Assembly (NCBI RefSeq): GCF_900112175.1
Contig: NZ_FOYT01000002.1
Span: 744,001 to 808,000 of the forward strand
Direction of reading: 5' to 3'
From: Halogeometricum rufum
GTDB taxonomy: Archaea > Halobacteriota > Halobacteria > Halobacteriales > Haloferacaceae
DNA: 64,000 nucleotides
Position 1 is the stretch's first letter; every line of letters starts with the position of its first letter. Below, piece after piece: positions 33,420 to 41,183 of this stretch. A model generated the notes under the pieces. That model worked only from the letters and a program-made list of their open reading frames with translations, searched no databases and was not told where the DNA came from. The translations under genes and the position numbers were made by a program.

Positions 33420-33977
33420 ATGTCAACAAGGCACGCACTCGACGCGGAGATATTCGGACAGGACGTCTCGTTCGACTACTCGGAGGGGTGGGTGGCGTAC
33501 TCCATCCTCGTGCTCCGGGTGGCGATGGGGTGGGTCCTGTTTCAGGGCGGCATCGTGAAGGTACTCGACCCCAGTTGGTCGGCGTCGGGATTCCTGCTCA
33601 ACGCCATTCCGGAGGGCAACCCCTTCGGCGGGTTCTGGGCGATGCTGGCGAACAACTACATCGGCATCATCGACCCGCTGAACGCGTGGGGCCTGACGCT
33701 GACCGGGTTGGCGCTCATGTTGGGCGTGGCCGTCCGATGGTCCGCGTTCTGGGGCGCGGTGATGATGCTGTTCTACTGGCTCGCGGCACTCACCGGCGGC
33801 ATCGCACAGGGGTTACCCGTCGCCCACGGCTGGCTCATCGACGACCACATCATCTACGCGCTCCTCCTGTTCGGTCTGGGCGCGTGGGGCGCGGGCCGCA
33901 TCCTCGGCGTGGACGCCTACCTCGAACGGACGGAGTTCGTGCAGAACAACCGCTGGCTCCGGTACGCCCTCGGTTGA
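33420..33977 (+). CDS. DoxX/DoxD-family membrane protein
   Basis: A 185-residue membrane protein with four helices. The N-terminal half has RVAMGWVLFQGGIVKVLDPSW, the DoxX-family entry, and later LTLTGLALMLGVAVRWSAFWG and LLLFGLGAWGAGRILGVDAYLE. DoxX-like proteins support membrane electron transfer or redox stress responses; DoxD/DoxA form thiosulfate:quinone oxidoreductase in some archaea. No DoxA-like partner is nearby, so a generic DoxX role is more likely. A TATA-like ACATATTTT lies about 30 bp before the ATG. Confidence 0.88.
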   Translation: MSTRHALDAEIFGQDVSFDYSEGWVAYSILVLRVAMGWVLFQGGIVKVLDPSWSASGFLLNAIPEGNPFGGFWAMLANNYIGIIDPLNAWGLTLTGLALMLGVAVRWSAFWGAVMMLFYWLAALTGGIAQGLPVAHGWLIDDHIIYALLLFGLGAWGAGRILGVDAYLERTEFVQNNRWLRYALG

Positions 33978-34073
33978 GGACGGCGACGCGCCGGCCGACC
34001 CTTCGGTGGGTCGGTTCCGCTCTCGCCGCCGACGGCCACGAAGGTTACGTTCCTCGCTCTTCGACGGTGTCAC

Positions 34074-34244
34074 ATGGCAGGACTCGTACAGCGAACGGCA
34101 CGGTCCATCGACGAGATGTGGCGGTCCGTCTGGCACGATTCGAGTCGCGGCGAGAAGCTAGTCGTCGCCGTCTTCCTCCTCGTCACCGGACTGGCGATAC
34201 CGGTCGTCCCCATCGTCTGGCTGGCCCGTCTGGTCGCGCACTGA
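34074..34244 (+). CDS. Small single-helix membrane protein
   Basis: A 56-residue protein: a polar N-terminus with RSIDEMWRSVWHDSSRGEK and then one long hydrophobic helix (VVAVFLLVTGLAIPVVPIVW). Codon use is haloarchaeal. It lies 97 bp after DoxX on the same strand. No family is recognised. The next 410 bp (34245-34654) hold no gene I can support. Confidence 0.55.
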   Translation: MAGLVQRTARSIDEMWRSVWHDSSRGEKLVVAVFLLVTGLAIPVVPIVWLARLVAH

Positions 34245-34654
34245 CACGGCCGCTTCGGACACCGCCGTCGCTCGGAATCCTCTTTTGCGTGGCTCCAGTA
34301 CCGTTCGATGGCCGATGACGACGGCACCGTCCCGAGTCGGGGTGGCACCCGACGGTGACGAACCCTATGAGTGCCGAGGCCTCCGTTTCCGACGGACGGA
34401 CCGCTTCTCCTCCGGGGCGAGCGAATCAGTCGGTTCACGCCCACCAGCGAGTCGTCCCGGCATCCGTCGGTCCTCGGACCCCGCCGCGCCTCGTCACCCG
34501 CGATTCCGGGTGGCGTCGGTACTGGTTGCGCCCGGGTCCGGAGGAGGACGAAGCCGCGTTCGTCGGCGAGACAGCAGAACGCGCCGGTTCGCCATCGAAA
34601 CGAACGTTCTCGGGGCCAGCAGGCATTAGTGAGCGCCAACCCCACGTTCTGTCG

Positions 34655-34897
34655 ATGACAGTCACCTTCACGGACGACGACGAGGGGAAGGTCGTCGTAG
34701 ACGCCAGCGGGAACACGCTCGGACTCGTCACGCAGATAGAGGGCGACACCGCGTACGTCGACCCGGACCCGAGCCTCACCGAGACCATCAAGGCCGACAT
34801 GGGGTGGGCCGACACCGAGTCCGACGAGTACACGGTCGACGAGACGGCCGTCGAGACGAAGGCCTCGGAGAAGCTTCACCTGCGCGGGAACCTGTAG
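34655..34897 (+). CDS. PRC-barrel-like small acidic protein
   Basis: An 80-residue protein beginning MTVTFTDDDEGKVVVDASGNTLGLV. The GKxVVDxxGxxLGxV opening and the following short strands resemble the PRC-barrel fold found in haloarchaea as stand-alone proteins. The C-terminal part ends KLHLRGNL. The function is unknown; PRC-barrel proteins often bind RNA-processing or membrane partners (CdpB1/CdpB2 in Haloferax cell division are relatives). The frame extends upstream, but only the stretch after this ATG looks conserved. Confidence 0.7.
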   Translation: MTVTFTDDDEGKVVVDASGNTLGLVTQIEGDTAYVDPDPSLTETIKADMGWADTESDEYTVDETAVETKASEKLHLRGNL

Positions 34898-35011
34898 CGA
34901 GTCCGAGCAGGCGGTACCGCTCTCGGACGCGACCGACGAGTGCCGGCCGTCGTCGGCGTCGCGGACCAGAGCGCGTGAACCGGCGAGTGTCGAGAGCGTC
35001 GAAGCGCGCGT

Positions 35012-36196
35012 TCAGCGAGCCGACGCGGCGATTTCGACGAACCGCTCTCCCGCGCGGTCCACCGAGAAGTGTCGCCGGTAGACGTCCGCGGCGCCGTCTT
35101 CGAGGCGGTGGCGCAGGTCGTCGTCGCCGAGAATCTCCTCGACGCCCGCGGCGAGTGCGTCGGCGTCGCCGGGTTCGACGAGGTAGGCCGTCTCCCGGTG
35201 GTCGAACACCTCGCTCGTCCCCGGTTGGTCGGCGACGGCGATGGCCTTCTCCAGATAGGACGCCTCGGCGACTTTGGTGCCGATGGTGAACTCCGTCTGC
35301 GGGTTGTCGCCCATCGGACCGAGGACGACCCTCGCGCCCTTGACGTACTGGACGAGTTCACTCAGCGAGACGAACCCGGGGAACGAGACGTTCTCCGCGC
35401 CGACTCGGTCGGCGTGGTCGACGACTCCCTGTCGCTTGTCGCTCTCGCCGACGAACACGAACTCGGCGTCCGGGAGGGCCGCCGCCGCCTCGACCATCGT
35501 GTCCGGTCCGTGGTGCGGCAGGAAGTTCCCCCAGTAGAGGACGTCGGACTCGAACTCGGGGGCCGGTTCGATGCTCGTGTCGAAGTTGGACTCGACGACT
35601 TTGATGTACATCACCTCGTACGTCTCGGCCGGCAGGCCGAACGCCTCGGAGAAGCGGTCGGCCGACTCCTGCGAGAAGACGACCACTCTGTCGGAGAGTC
35701 GCTGGACGAGTAAGTCGAGGGCGAACAGGAACTTCCCGGCGACGCTGTCTTCGGGGTAGATGCCGCGGTTGCGCACGAGCGTGAAGTACAGCCCGTTGTG
35801 CGAGAAGTAGACCAGAGGCGTGTCGAACAGGACGGCGAACGGCTTCGCGACGAACACCGACGTGTCGCCCATGTGCGGGACGACGATGACGTCCGCCCGC
35901 CGCAGGTCGCCGAGGTTGCCGAGGACGGCCGCCGTCGTGACGACGGTGTGGACGAGCAACGTCGCGACGACGAGAAACGGGAAGAGCCACCCGGGCGCGC
36001 CGTCGAACCAGTTCATCGTCGCACGCATCGTTCGGACGGGGAGTCGACGCTCGGCCTTCGCCTCCGAGAGCGAGCGTTGCGGGACGCGCACCTCCGACAG
36101 CGAGATGCCGCGCCGTTCGAGCCCCTGCCTGAGCACTTCGTCCTGATTGTGACCGTAGATACCGACGAAACAGACGCGAGAGATGTCCGAACCCAT
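35012..36196 (-). CDS. GT4-like glycosyltransferase
   Basis: A 394-residue glycosyltransferase of GT-B fold. The N-terminal domain begins VCFVGIYGHNQDEVLRQGL and contains a hydrophobic stretch (WLFPFLVVATLLVHTVVTTAAVL) that could be a membrane anchor; the C-terminal donor domain has VLYWGNFLPHHGPDTMVEAA, VSFPGFVSLSELVQYVKGA and a catalytic-region ASYLEKAIAVADQPGTSEVF. It is divergent from the epimerase/dehydrogenase operon, with which it likely acts in surface-glycan synthesis. The donor and acceptor sugars are unknown. Confidence 0.85.
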   Translation of the reverse strand: MGSDISRVCFVGIYGHNQDEVLRQGLERRGISLSEVRVPQRSLSEAKAERRLPVRTMRATMNWFDGAPGWLFPFLVVATLLVHTVVTTAAVLGNLGDLRRADVIVVPHMGDTSVFVAKPFAVLFDTPLVYFSHNGLYFTLVRNRGIYPEDSVAGKFLFALDLLVQRLSDRVVVFSQESADRFSEAFGLPAETYEVMYIKVVESNFDTSIEPAPEFESDVLYWGNFLPHHGPDTMVEAAAALPDAEFVFVGESDKRQGVVDHADRVGAENVSFPGFVSLSELVQYVKGARVVLGPMGDNPQTEFTIGTKVAEASYLEKAIAVADQPGTSEVFDHRETAYLVEPGDADALAAGVEEILGDDDLRHRLEDGAADVYRRHFSVDRAGERFVEIAASAR

Positions 36197-36308
36197 TCGG
36201 TGGCAGTTGCCCAGTTCCAGCTATAATTCTTTCTTCTCCCCCGATGCCGTCCGCACGGCGCGAAGAGAACCGGTAGTGTTTATGAGAGACGCGCGGAAAT
36301 CGCCAGTC
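36197..36308. promoter_or_regulatory. Divergent promoters, glycosyltransferase and epimerase
   Basis: CTATAATTC (36221-36229) is about 28 bp from the glycosyltransferase ATG on the minus strand, and TGTTTATGA (36277-36285) is about 28 bp from the epimerase GTG on the plus strand, suggesting leaderless transcripts on both sides. A short GC-rich hairpin GCCGT-CCGC-ACGGC lies between them. Confidence 0.55.
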
Positions 36309-37277
36309 GTGTCTCAGAAAGTAGCTATCACCGGGGGTGCGGGCTTCCTCGGCTCGCATATCGTGGACTACTTCGTCGAACAGGGAGAGGACGTCGTCGT
36401 CGTCGACGACTTCAGTTCCGGAGAGGCCGAGAATCTCGAGCAGTCCGCCGACGACGTCGAGATTCGCGAACTCGACCTTCGGTCCGAGGACGCCATCGAC
36501 GGACTCGACGACATCGACGTCGTCGTCCACCTCGCGGCGAAGATCGGCGGCATCGGGTACTTCCACCACGTGCCAGCCGACATCATCGCGATGAACGACG
36601 CGATGAACAAGGTCGTCTTCGACGCCGCCGTCGAACACGACTTCGACCGCGTCGTCTACGCCAGTTCGTCGATGGTGTACGAACGCGCCACCGAGTTCCC
36701 CGTCACCGAGGACCAGATCTCGGAGATTCCCCCGCCGGACAGCGCCTACGGCTTCCAGAAACTCGCCGGCGAGTACTACTGCCGCGCGTACCACGACCAG
36801 TACGACGTGGAGTACTCCATCTTCCGCCCGTTCAACGCCGTCGGCCCGCGCGAACCGCCGGGCGAGGAGGTCGGACAGGCGCACGTCATCCCCGACTTCG
36901 TCCTGAAGATCCTCGACAAGGAGCAGTACCCGCTGAAGATTCTCGGCGACGGCCGGCAGGTCCGGTCGTTCACCAACGTCCGCGACATCGCGCGCGGCGT
37001 CTACCTCTGCTCGTTCGAGGACGCCGCCGCGAACGACCACTTCAACCTCGGCTCCGAGGAGGGCGTCAGCATGCGTGACCTCGCTCGGAAGATATGGGAG
37101 CGCAGCGGTCGCGAGGTGGACATCGAGTTCGAGACGACCGAGGCGTTCGCACACGACGTGCAGAAGCGGGTCCCGAGTTCCCAGAAGGCGCAGGAGGTGC
37201 TCGGCTGGGAGCCCGAAATCACGCTCGACGAGTCGCTCGAACAGTACATCGGCTGGTACGAGGAGGAGGTCCTGTGA
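36309..37277 (+). CDS. NAD-dependent nucleotide-sugar epimerase/dehydratase (extended SDR)
   Basis: A 322-residue extended SDR. Rossmann motif GGAGFLGSHIVDYF, catalytic YASSSMVYE and YGFQKLAGE (YxxxK), and the FRPFNAVGPRE substrate region are all visible. Members interconvert UDP- or GDP-sugars (UDP-glucose 4-epimerase, dTDP-glucose dehydratase and relatives). The GTG at 36309 was preferred to an ATG at 36282, because the TATA-like TGTTTATGA overlaps that ATG. The stop overlaps the next start as GTGA, so the two genes form an operon. Confidence 0.9.
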   Translation: MSQKVAITGGAGFLGSHIVDYFVEQGEDVVVVDDFSSGEAENLEQSADDVEIRELDLRSEDAIDGLDDIDVVVHLAAKIGGIGYFHHVPADIIAMNDAMNKVVFDAAVEHDFDRVVYASSSMVYERATEFPVTEDQISEIPPPDSAYGFQKLAGEYYCRAYHDQYDVEYSIFRPFNAVGPREPPGEEVGQAHVIPDFVLKILDKEQYPLKILGDGRQVRSFTNVRDIARGVYLCSFEDAAANDHFNLGSEEGVSMRDLARKIWERSGREVDIEFETTEAFAHDVQKRVPSSQKAQEVLGWEPEITLDESLEQYIGWYEEEVL

Positions 37278-38506
37278 CGACGTTCGAGCGTGATATCGCC
37301 GTCGTCGGCGCCGGTCGAATCGGTCTCCCGTGGGCGGCGGTGTTGGCCGCCGTGCAGGACTGGCAGGTCACCTGCGTCGACGTGGACGAGACGCGGGTCG
37401 AGGAGATAAACGACGCCGAGGCGCCGTTCGCGGAACCGAAACTCGGCGAGTACATGCAGGCGGCCGTCGAGTCCGGCGCGATGCGAGCGACGACCGACCC
37501 CGAGGCGGTCACCGACCACGAGTACGTCGCCTTCACCGTCAACGCGCCCCGCAACGGGATGTCGGACTACGTGGACGTGGTCGAGTCCTACGCCGAACGC
37601 CTCGTCGACGGGCAGACGGTCATCTCCCGGAGCACGCTGCCGGTCAACATGGTCTCTCGGACGCGCGACATCGTCGAGCGACACGCGACGGGCGACGTGA
37701 ACTTCGCCGTCTTCCCCGAACGGTTGGCCGAGGGGAAGGCGATAGCGGAGATACAGACGCTGCCGAAGGTGGTCGGCGTGGACAGCGACGCCGGCGAGGC
37801 GGCCGTCCGCCGACTGCTGGAACCGTTCGAGTGCTCGGTGAAGGTGACGGACCCCGAGACGGCGATGCTCGTCAAACTCATCGACAACTCCTACCGCGAC
37901 GCCCTGTTCGCCATCTCGAACCAGATAGCCTACACCGCGGACCAGTTGGACCTCAACGCGCACGAGGCCATCGACCTGGCGAACTTCGAGTACCCCCGCA
38001 ACGACATCCCCCTCCCGGGCACCGTCGGTGGCAAGTGCCTCCCGAAGGACCCCCACTTCCTGACGGACGAACGCGTCTGCGACCAGCCGACGACGCCCGA
38101 CCTGTTCAACTTCACGCGCCGGACCAACGCGTCCCTCCAGTCGTACATCGTGACCGAGTTGCTCCTCGAACAGCCCTCGGAACTGGCGATTCTCGGCCTC
38201 TCGTACAAGCGCGACGTGGGCGACGTGTTCAACTCCCCCGCGTGGGCCATCAAGGAGTCCCTGCAGTCGCACGGCGTCGAGACGCGGAGCTACGACCCGC
38301 ACATCGACGACTACGACACGGACCTCGAAACCGTGCTCGCCGACGCCGACGGGGCCGTCCTCGCGGTCAACCACTCGGCGTTCGAGGGCATCGAACCGGA
38401 ACTGAACGAACACCTCGACGACGACGCCTTCGTCTACGACGTCTGGGGAGCCCTCCGCTCGGACCGACTGAACGCCCGCTATCAGGGGTTCGGCATCTCC
38501 GAGTGA
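37274..38506 (+). CDS. Nucleotide-sugar dehydrogenase (UDP-glucose/GDP-mannose DH family)
   Basis: A 410-residue enzyme. NAD-binding GAGRIGLPWAAV near the N-terminus, SRSTLPVNMV and NFAVFPERLAEG in the middle, the active-site cysteine in VGGKCLPKDPHF, and the C-terminal ILGLSYKRDVGDVFNSPA domain. It oxidises a UDP- or GDP-sugar to the uronic acid or related sugar acid. The GTG start overlaps the epimerase stop by four bases. Together with the epimerase and the divergent glycosyltransferase it would supply uronate-type sugars for S-layer or archaellin glycans; that link is inference. Confidence 0.9.
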   Translation: MTTFERDIAVVGAGRIGLPWAAVLAAVQDWQVTCVDVDETRVEEINDAEAPFAEPKLGEYMQAAVESGAMRATTDPEAVTDHEYVAFTVNAPRNGMSDYVDVVESYAERLVDGQTVISRSTLPVNMVSRTRDIVERHATGDVNFAVFPERLAEGKAIAEIQTLPKVVGVDSDAGEAAVRRLLEPFECSVKVTDPETAMLVKLIDNSYRDALFAISNQIAYTADQLDLNAHEAIDLANFEYPRNDIPLPGTVGGKCLPKDPHFLTDERVCDQPTTPDLFNFTRRTNASLQSYIVTELLLEQPSELAILGLSYKRDVGDVFNSPAWAIKESLQSHGVETRSYDPHIDDYDTDLETVLADADGAVLAVNHSAFEGIEPELNEHLDDDAFVYDVWGALRSDRLNARYQGFGISE

Positions 38507-38620
38507 GTCGTTCGCCGTCGGGTGACGGTGTCGCCGTGGTCCGATGGCCTCCGAGCGAACGCCGTCGGACCGCCGACGTCTGCCGGTAAGATTCAGTATC
38601 CTCGACCGCCCGGTAGCAGT

Positions 38621-39463
38621 ATGACCAGTCACGCGCCCACTCGCGGAGCGGACGGGTTCCGAGAACGGGTCCGCTTCTACCTCCTGGACCACGAGACGGC
38701 GGTCGGTCGGACCATCGACGTGGCGCTGCTGGCGCTGAACCTCGTCTTCGTCGGCGTCTTCGTCGCGCAGACGTACGCGGTCTCGGCGACGCTCCGGTCG
38801 TCGCTCTGGACGGCGGAAGTGGTCATCGCGGCAGTGTTCGTCGCCGAGTACGTCCTCCGACTGTACGGGGCGCGCGACCGACTGGGGGAGTTCACCAACC
38901 CGTACACGATGGTCGACCTCCTGTCGGTCCTCCCGACGGTGACGGTACTGCTCTTGCCCGTCCCCGCGGTGGCGATGACCGTCGGGTTCCTCCGCGTCGT
39001 CCGCGTCGTCCGCGTGCTGCGGTTCTACCGGTTCACGCGCGACGAGGAGTTCTTCTTCGGCACCGTCTCGCTGGAGACCCTCCGGGTGATGAAACTGCTG
39101 TTGACCGTGCTGGTGGTGTTCTTCGTCTCCGCCGGCCTGTTCTACAGCGCCGAGTTCCAGACGAACCCCGACGTGCGCAACTTCGGCGACGCGTTCTACT
39201 ACATGGTGGTGACGCTCACCACCGTCGGCTTCGGCGACATCACGCCGACGACGAGTCTGGGTCGCTGGGTGACCGTCGCGAGCGTCCTCGCGGCCATCGT
39301 CCTCGTCCCGTGGCAGGCGGGGAAGATAGTGCGCGAGTGGACCCACAGAGAGCAGGTCAACGTCACCTGCCCCGACTGCGGACTCGCCTACCACGACCCG
39401 GACGCCTCCCACTGCAAGGCCTGCGGACACGTCATCTATCAGGAGTACGACTCGCGAGAGTAG
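38621..39463 (+). CDS. Six-TM voltage-gated-type K+ channel with zinc-ribbon tail
   Basis: A 280-residue cation channel subunit. S1-S4 and S5-P-S6 are discernible; S4 has arginines at every third position (R125, R128, R131, R134, R137, R140), and the selectivity filter is TTVGFGD (T200-D206). This is the KvAP type, so it should be voltage gated and K+ selective. The last 35 residues form a cytoplasmic C4 zinc ribbon (CPDCGLAYHDPDASHCKACG). The ATG gives a soluble N-terminus of about 30 residues. Confidence 0.9.
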   Translation: MTSHAPTRGADGFRERVRFYLLDHETAVGRTIDVALLALNLVFVGVFVAQTYAVSATLRSSLWTAEVVIAAVFVAEYVLRLYGARDRLGEFTNPYTMVDLLSVLPTVTVLLLPVPAVAMTVGFLRVVRVVRVLRFYRFTRDEEFFFGTVSLETLRVMKLLLTVLVVFFVSAGLFYSAEFQTNPDVRNFGDAFYYMVVTLTTVGFGDITPTTSLGRWVTVASVLAAIVLVPWQAGKIVREWTHREQVNVTCPDCGLAYHDPDASHCKACGHVIYQEYDSRE

Positions 39464-39592
39464 TCGGCGCCCGACGGCGGTCGGGCCCCCGACGAAGGAG
39501 GAGAGAAGCCGACTCGGCCGCGTTCTCCGGGAGTGTGCCATCAGGCTTTTCCGCGTGAGAGGTGCTAGCGCGCCGTGGAGGTGCTACCCGTC

Positions 39593-39967
39593 ATGAGCGA
39601 CAGCGCGCAGTGGGTCAGTATCGTCAGCGCACTGTTCGGCGCGTGGCTGGTCGCCTCGGCGTTCGTGTTCGACCTCGTCGGCGCGACGTACTGGAACGGC
39701 ATCGTCGTCGGCGCGGCAGTCGTCCTGCTCGCCGGATACAGCGCGTACCGCTCGCGTGTGACCGGCACGGGCAACGCCTGGTCCTCCGGACTCGCCGCGC
39801 TGTTGGGTCTGTGGGCGATGGCCGCGCCGGTCGTGTACGAGGCCGCGACGACGACGACGTGGAGTAGCGTCGCCAGCGGCGCCGCCATCGCGGTGCTGTC
39901 GGGGTACGAAGCCTACGAAGCGCGGACGGCGACGGGCGCATCGGGCGCCGAGAGCCCCGGCGTGTAG
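39593..39967 (+). CDS. SPW-repeat membrane protein
   Basis: A 124-residue protein with two tandem copies of the SPW-type module: SALFGAWLVASAFVFDLVGATYWNGIVVGAAVVLLAGYSAYR and a second AALLGLWAMAAPVVYE-type unit. Each gives two membrane helices, making four in all. The role of SPW proteins is unknown. The ATG at 39593 was preferred; a GTG 18 bp upstream is possible. Confidence 0.8.
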   Translation: MSDSAQWVSIVSALFGAWLVASAFVFDLVGATYWNGIVVGAAVVLLAGYSAYRSRVTGTGNAWSSGLAALLGLWAMAAPVVYEAATTTTWSSVASGAAIAVLSGYEAYEARTATGASGAESPGV

Positions 39968-40054
39968 CGCTCTCCCTCCCTCGATTTTTCGGACAGTCGC
40001 GACGACCGACCGGTGAAAGACTTTTGTGCGGTTTCTCGAAAGAGGGTGCGTACG

Positions 40055-40306
40055 ATGTCGAAGCCGTTCGCCGGATTCCCGGCGCTCGTCCGAGCGTACC
40101 CCGCTCGCACCGCCGTCCTCTCGGTCACACCGGTGGTCCTCGCGGTCGCGCAGGCGGCGAACGCCGTCGTCCACGGGGCGCAGTCTCCGCTCGTGGCGGC
40201 GTTCGTCCTCGCGATGCTCTGCGTCGCCGCCGCCGCCACGCGGCAGTCGCTCGCGTCGTTCCGCGTCGAGACGCTCGAAGCCGGCGTCGACGGCGACGCT
40301 CGGTAG
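40055..40306 (+). CDS. Small two-helix membrane protein
   Basis: An 83-residue protein with two hydrophobic segments (TAVLSVTPVVLAVAQAANAVV and LVAAFVLAMLCVAAAATRQSL) and a short polar C-terminus (VETLEAGVDGDAR). I recognise no family. Codon use is consistent with a real gene. A T5 tract at about 39985 separates it from the SPW gene. Confidence 0.6.
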   Translation: MSKPFAGFPALVRAYPARTAVLSVTPVVLAVAQAANAVVHGAQSPLVAAFVLAMLCVAAAATRQSLASFRVETLEAGVDGDAR

Positions 40307-40496
40307 TCGAGTTCCCGGCGGATTCCGTCGCCGAGACAGCCCGCGCCGACGACGAGGAGAGCGACGCCGCCGCCGAGTCGAATCCGGACGAACTGCGCCG
40401 CGCGCGGTCGGGGCAGTCGACCGAACGGACGCCGAGAGGGGAGGACCGAGCGGAACGGACGTGAGACGTTTGTGGCTCGCGCCCCTCCGTCCGCGC

Positions 40497-40868
40497 ATGA
40501 GCGACGCGGTACTCGTCTACGACGACGACTGCGGGTTCTGCACGTGGTGGGCCGAGTTCCTCGACGGGCGCGCCGACCTCCGAATCGTCGGGTTCTCCGA
40601 CCTCGACCCGTCGCTCCGAGAGCGACTGCCGCCGGAGTTCGAGTCCTGCGCGCACCTCGTGACGGACGACGCCGTCCACTCCTGCGGCGCGTCCATCGAG
40701 GAGGCGTTGCTCCGCACCGACGTCGGGTCGCGCTTCCGGCCCGCCGTGGAATCGCTGCGAACGTTCGGCACCTACCGTAACCTCCGGGAGTTGGGGTACC
40801 GCCGCGTCGCGGAAACCCGCGCGTGGTGGGGGAAACTGCTCTCGAAGCGGCCGCCGGCGAGGGAGTGA
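40497..40868 (+). CDS. DCC (DUF393) thioredoxin-like protein
   Basis: A 123-residue DCC-family protein with the signature YDDDCGFCTWWAEFL, where the CxxC-like cysteines occupy a thioredoxin-like active site. The second half (RFRPAVESLRTFGTYRNLRELGYR) is the usual helical part. Bacterial members are annotated as thiol-disulfide oxidoreductases, but the activity is mostly unproven. The gene begins about 190 bp after the previous one; that gap contains nothing I can support. Confidence 0.82.
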   Translation: MSDAVLVYDDDCGFCTWWAEFLDGRADLRIVGFSDLDPSLRERLPPEFESCAHLVTDDAVHSCGASIEEALLRTDVGSRFRPAVESLRTFGTYRNLRELGYRRVAETRAWWGKLLSKRPPARE

Positions 40869-40901
40869 CCGTTTTACCGCTGGGCGGCCGAGGGGGTGAC
40901 G

Positions 40902-41183
40902 ATGAGCGACAGCCCCGACGACCCGACGTTCGAGCGAGTGCGCGAACAGGCGGCCGAGGCCCTCACCGAGAGCGACGCCGCGTCGCTGTACGTCGGCCTC
41001 GCCGGCCCGGACGGCCAGAACGAGTACTACTTCGCCAACGACGTCGACGACGAGGAGTTACAGGAGATGGCCGCCCAGCAACTCGGGATGCTGACCCGCG
41101 TCCTCGCCGAGCAGTCGAACGCGAGCATCGAACAGGTGACGAGTCAGGCCGCGGAGATGGCCAAGCAGATGAACGTCCGCTAG
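40902..41183 (+). CDS. Haloarchaeal conserved small protein
   Basis: A 93-residue acidic protein (TFERVREQAAEALTESDAAS, LAGPDGQNEYYFANDVDD) of alternating strand/helix prediction with a Gln-rich helical C-terminus (AAEMAKQMNVR). I see no known motif. It is tail-to-tail with the aminopropyltransferase-like gene: the two stop codons share CTAG. An in-frame GTG lies two codons upstream of the chosen ATG. Confidence 0.65.
   Translation: MSDSPDDPTFERVREQAAEALTESDAASLYVGLAGPDGQNEYYFANDVDDEELQEMAAQQLGMLTRVLAEQSNASIEQVTSQAAEMAKQMNVR

Noticed and set aside
34245-34654. Several short open frames after the small membrane protein gene
   Set aside because: Arg/Pro/Ser-rich with no conserved feature on either strand; I could not support a gene in this 410-bp gap.
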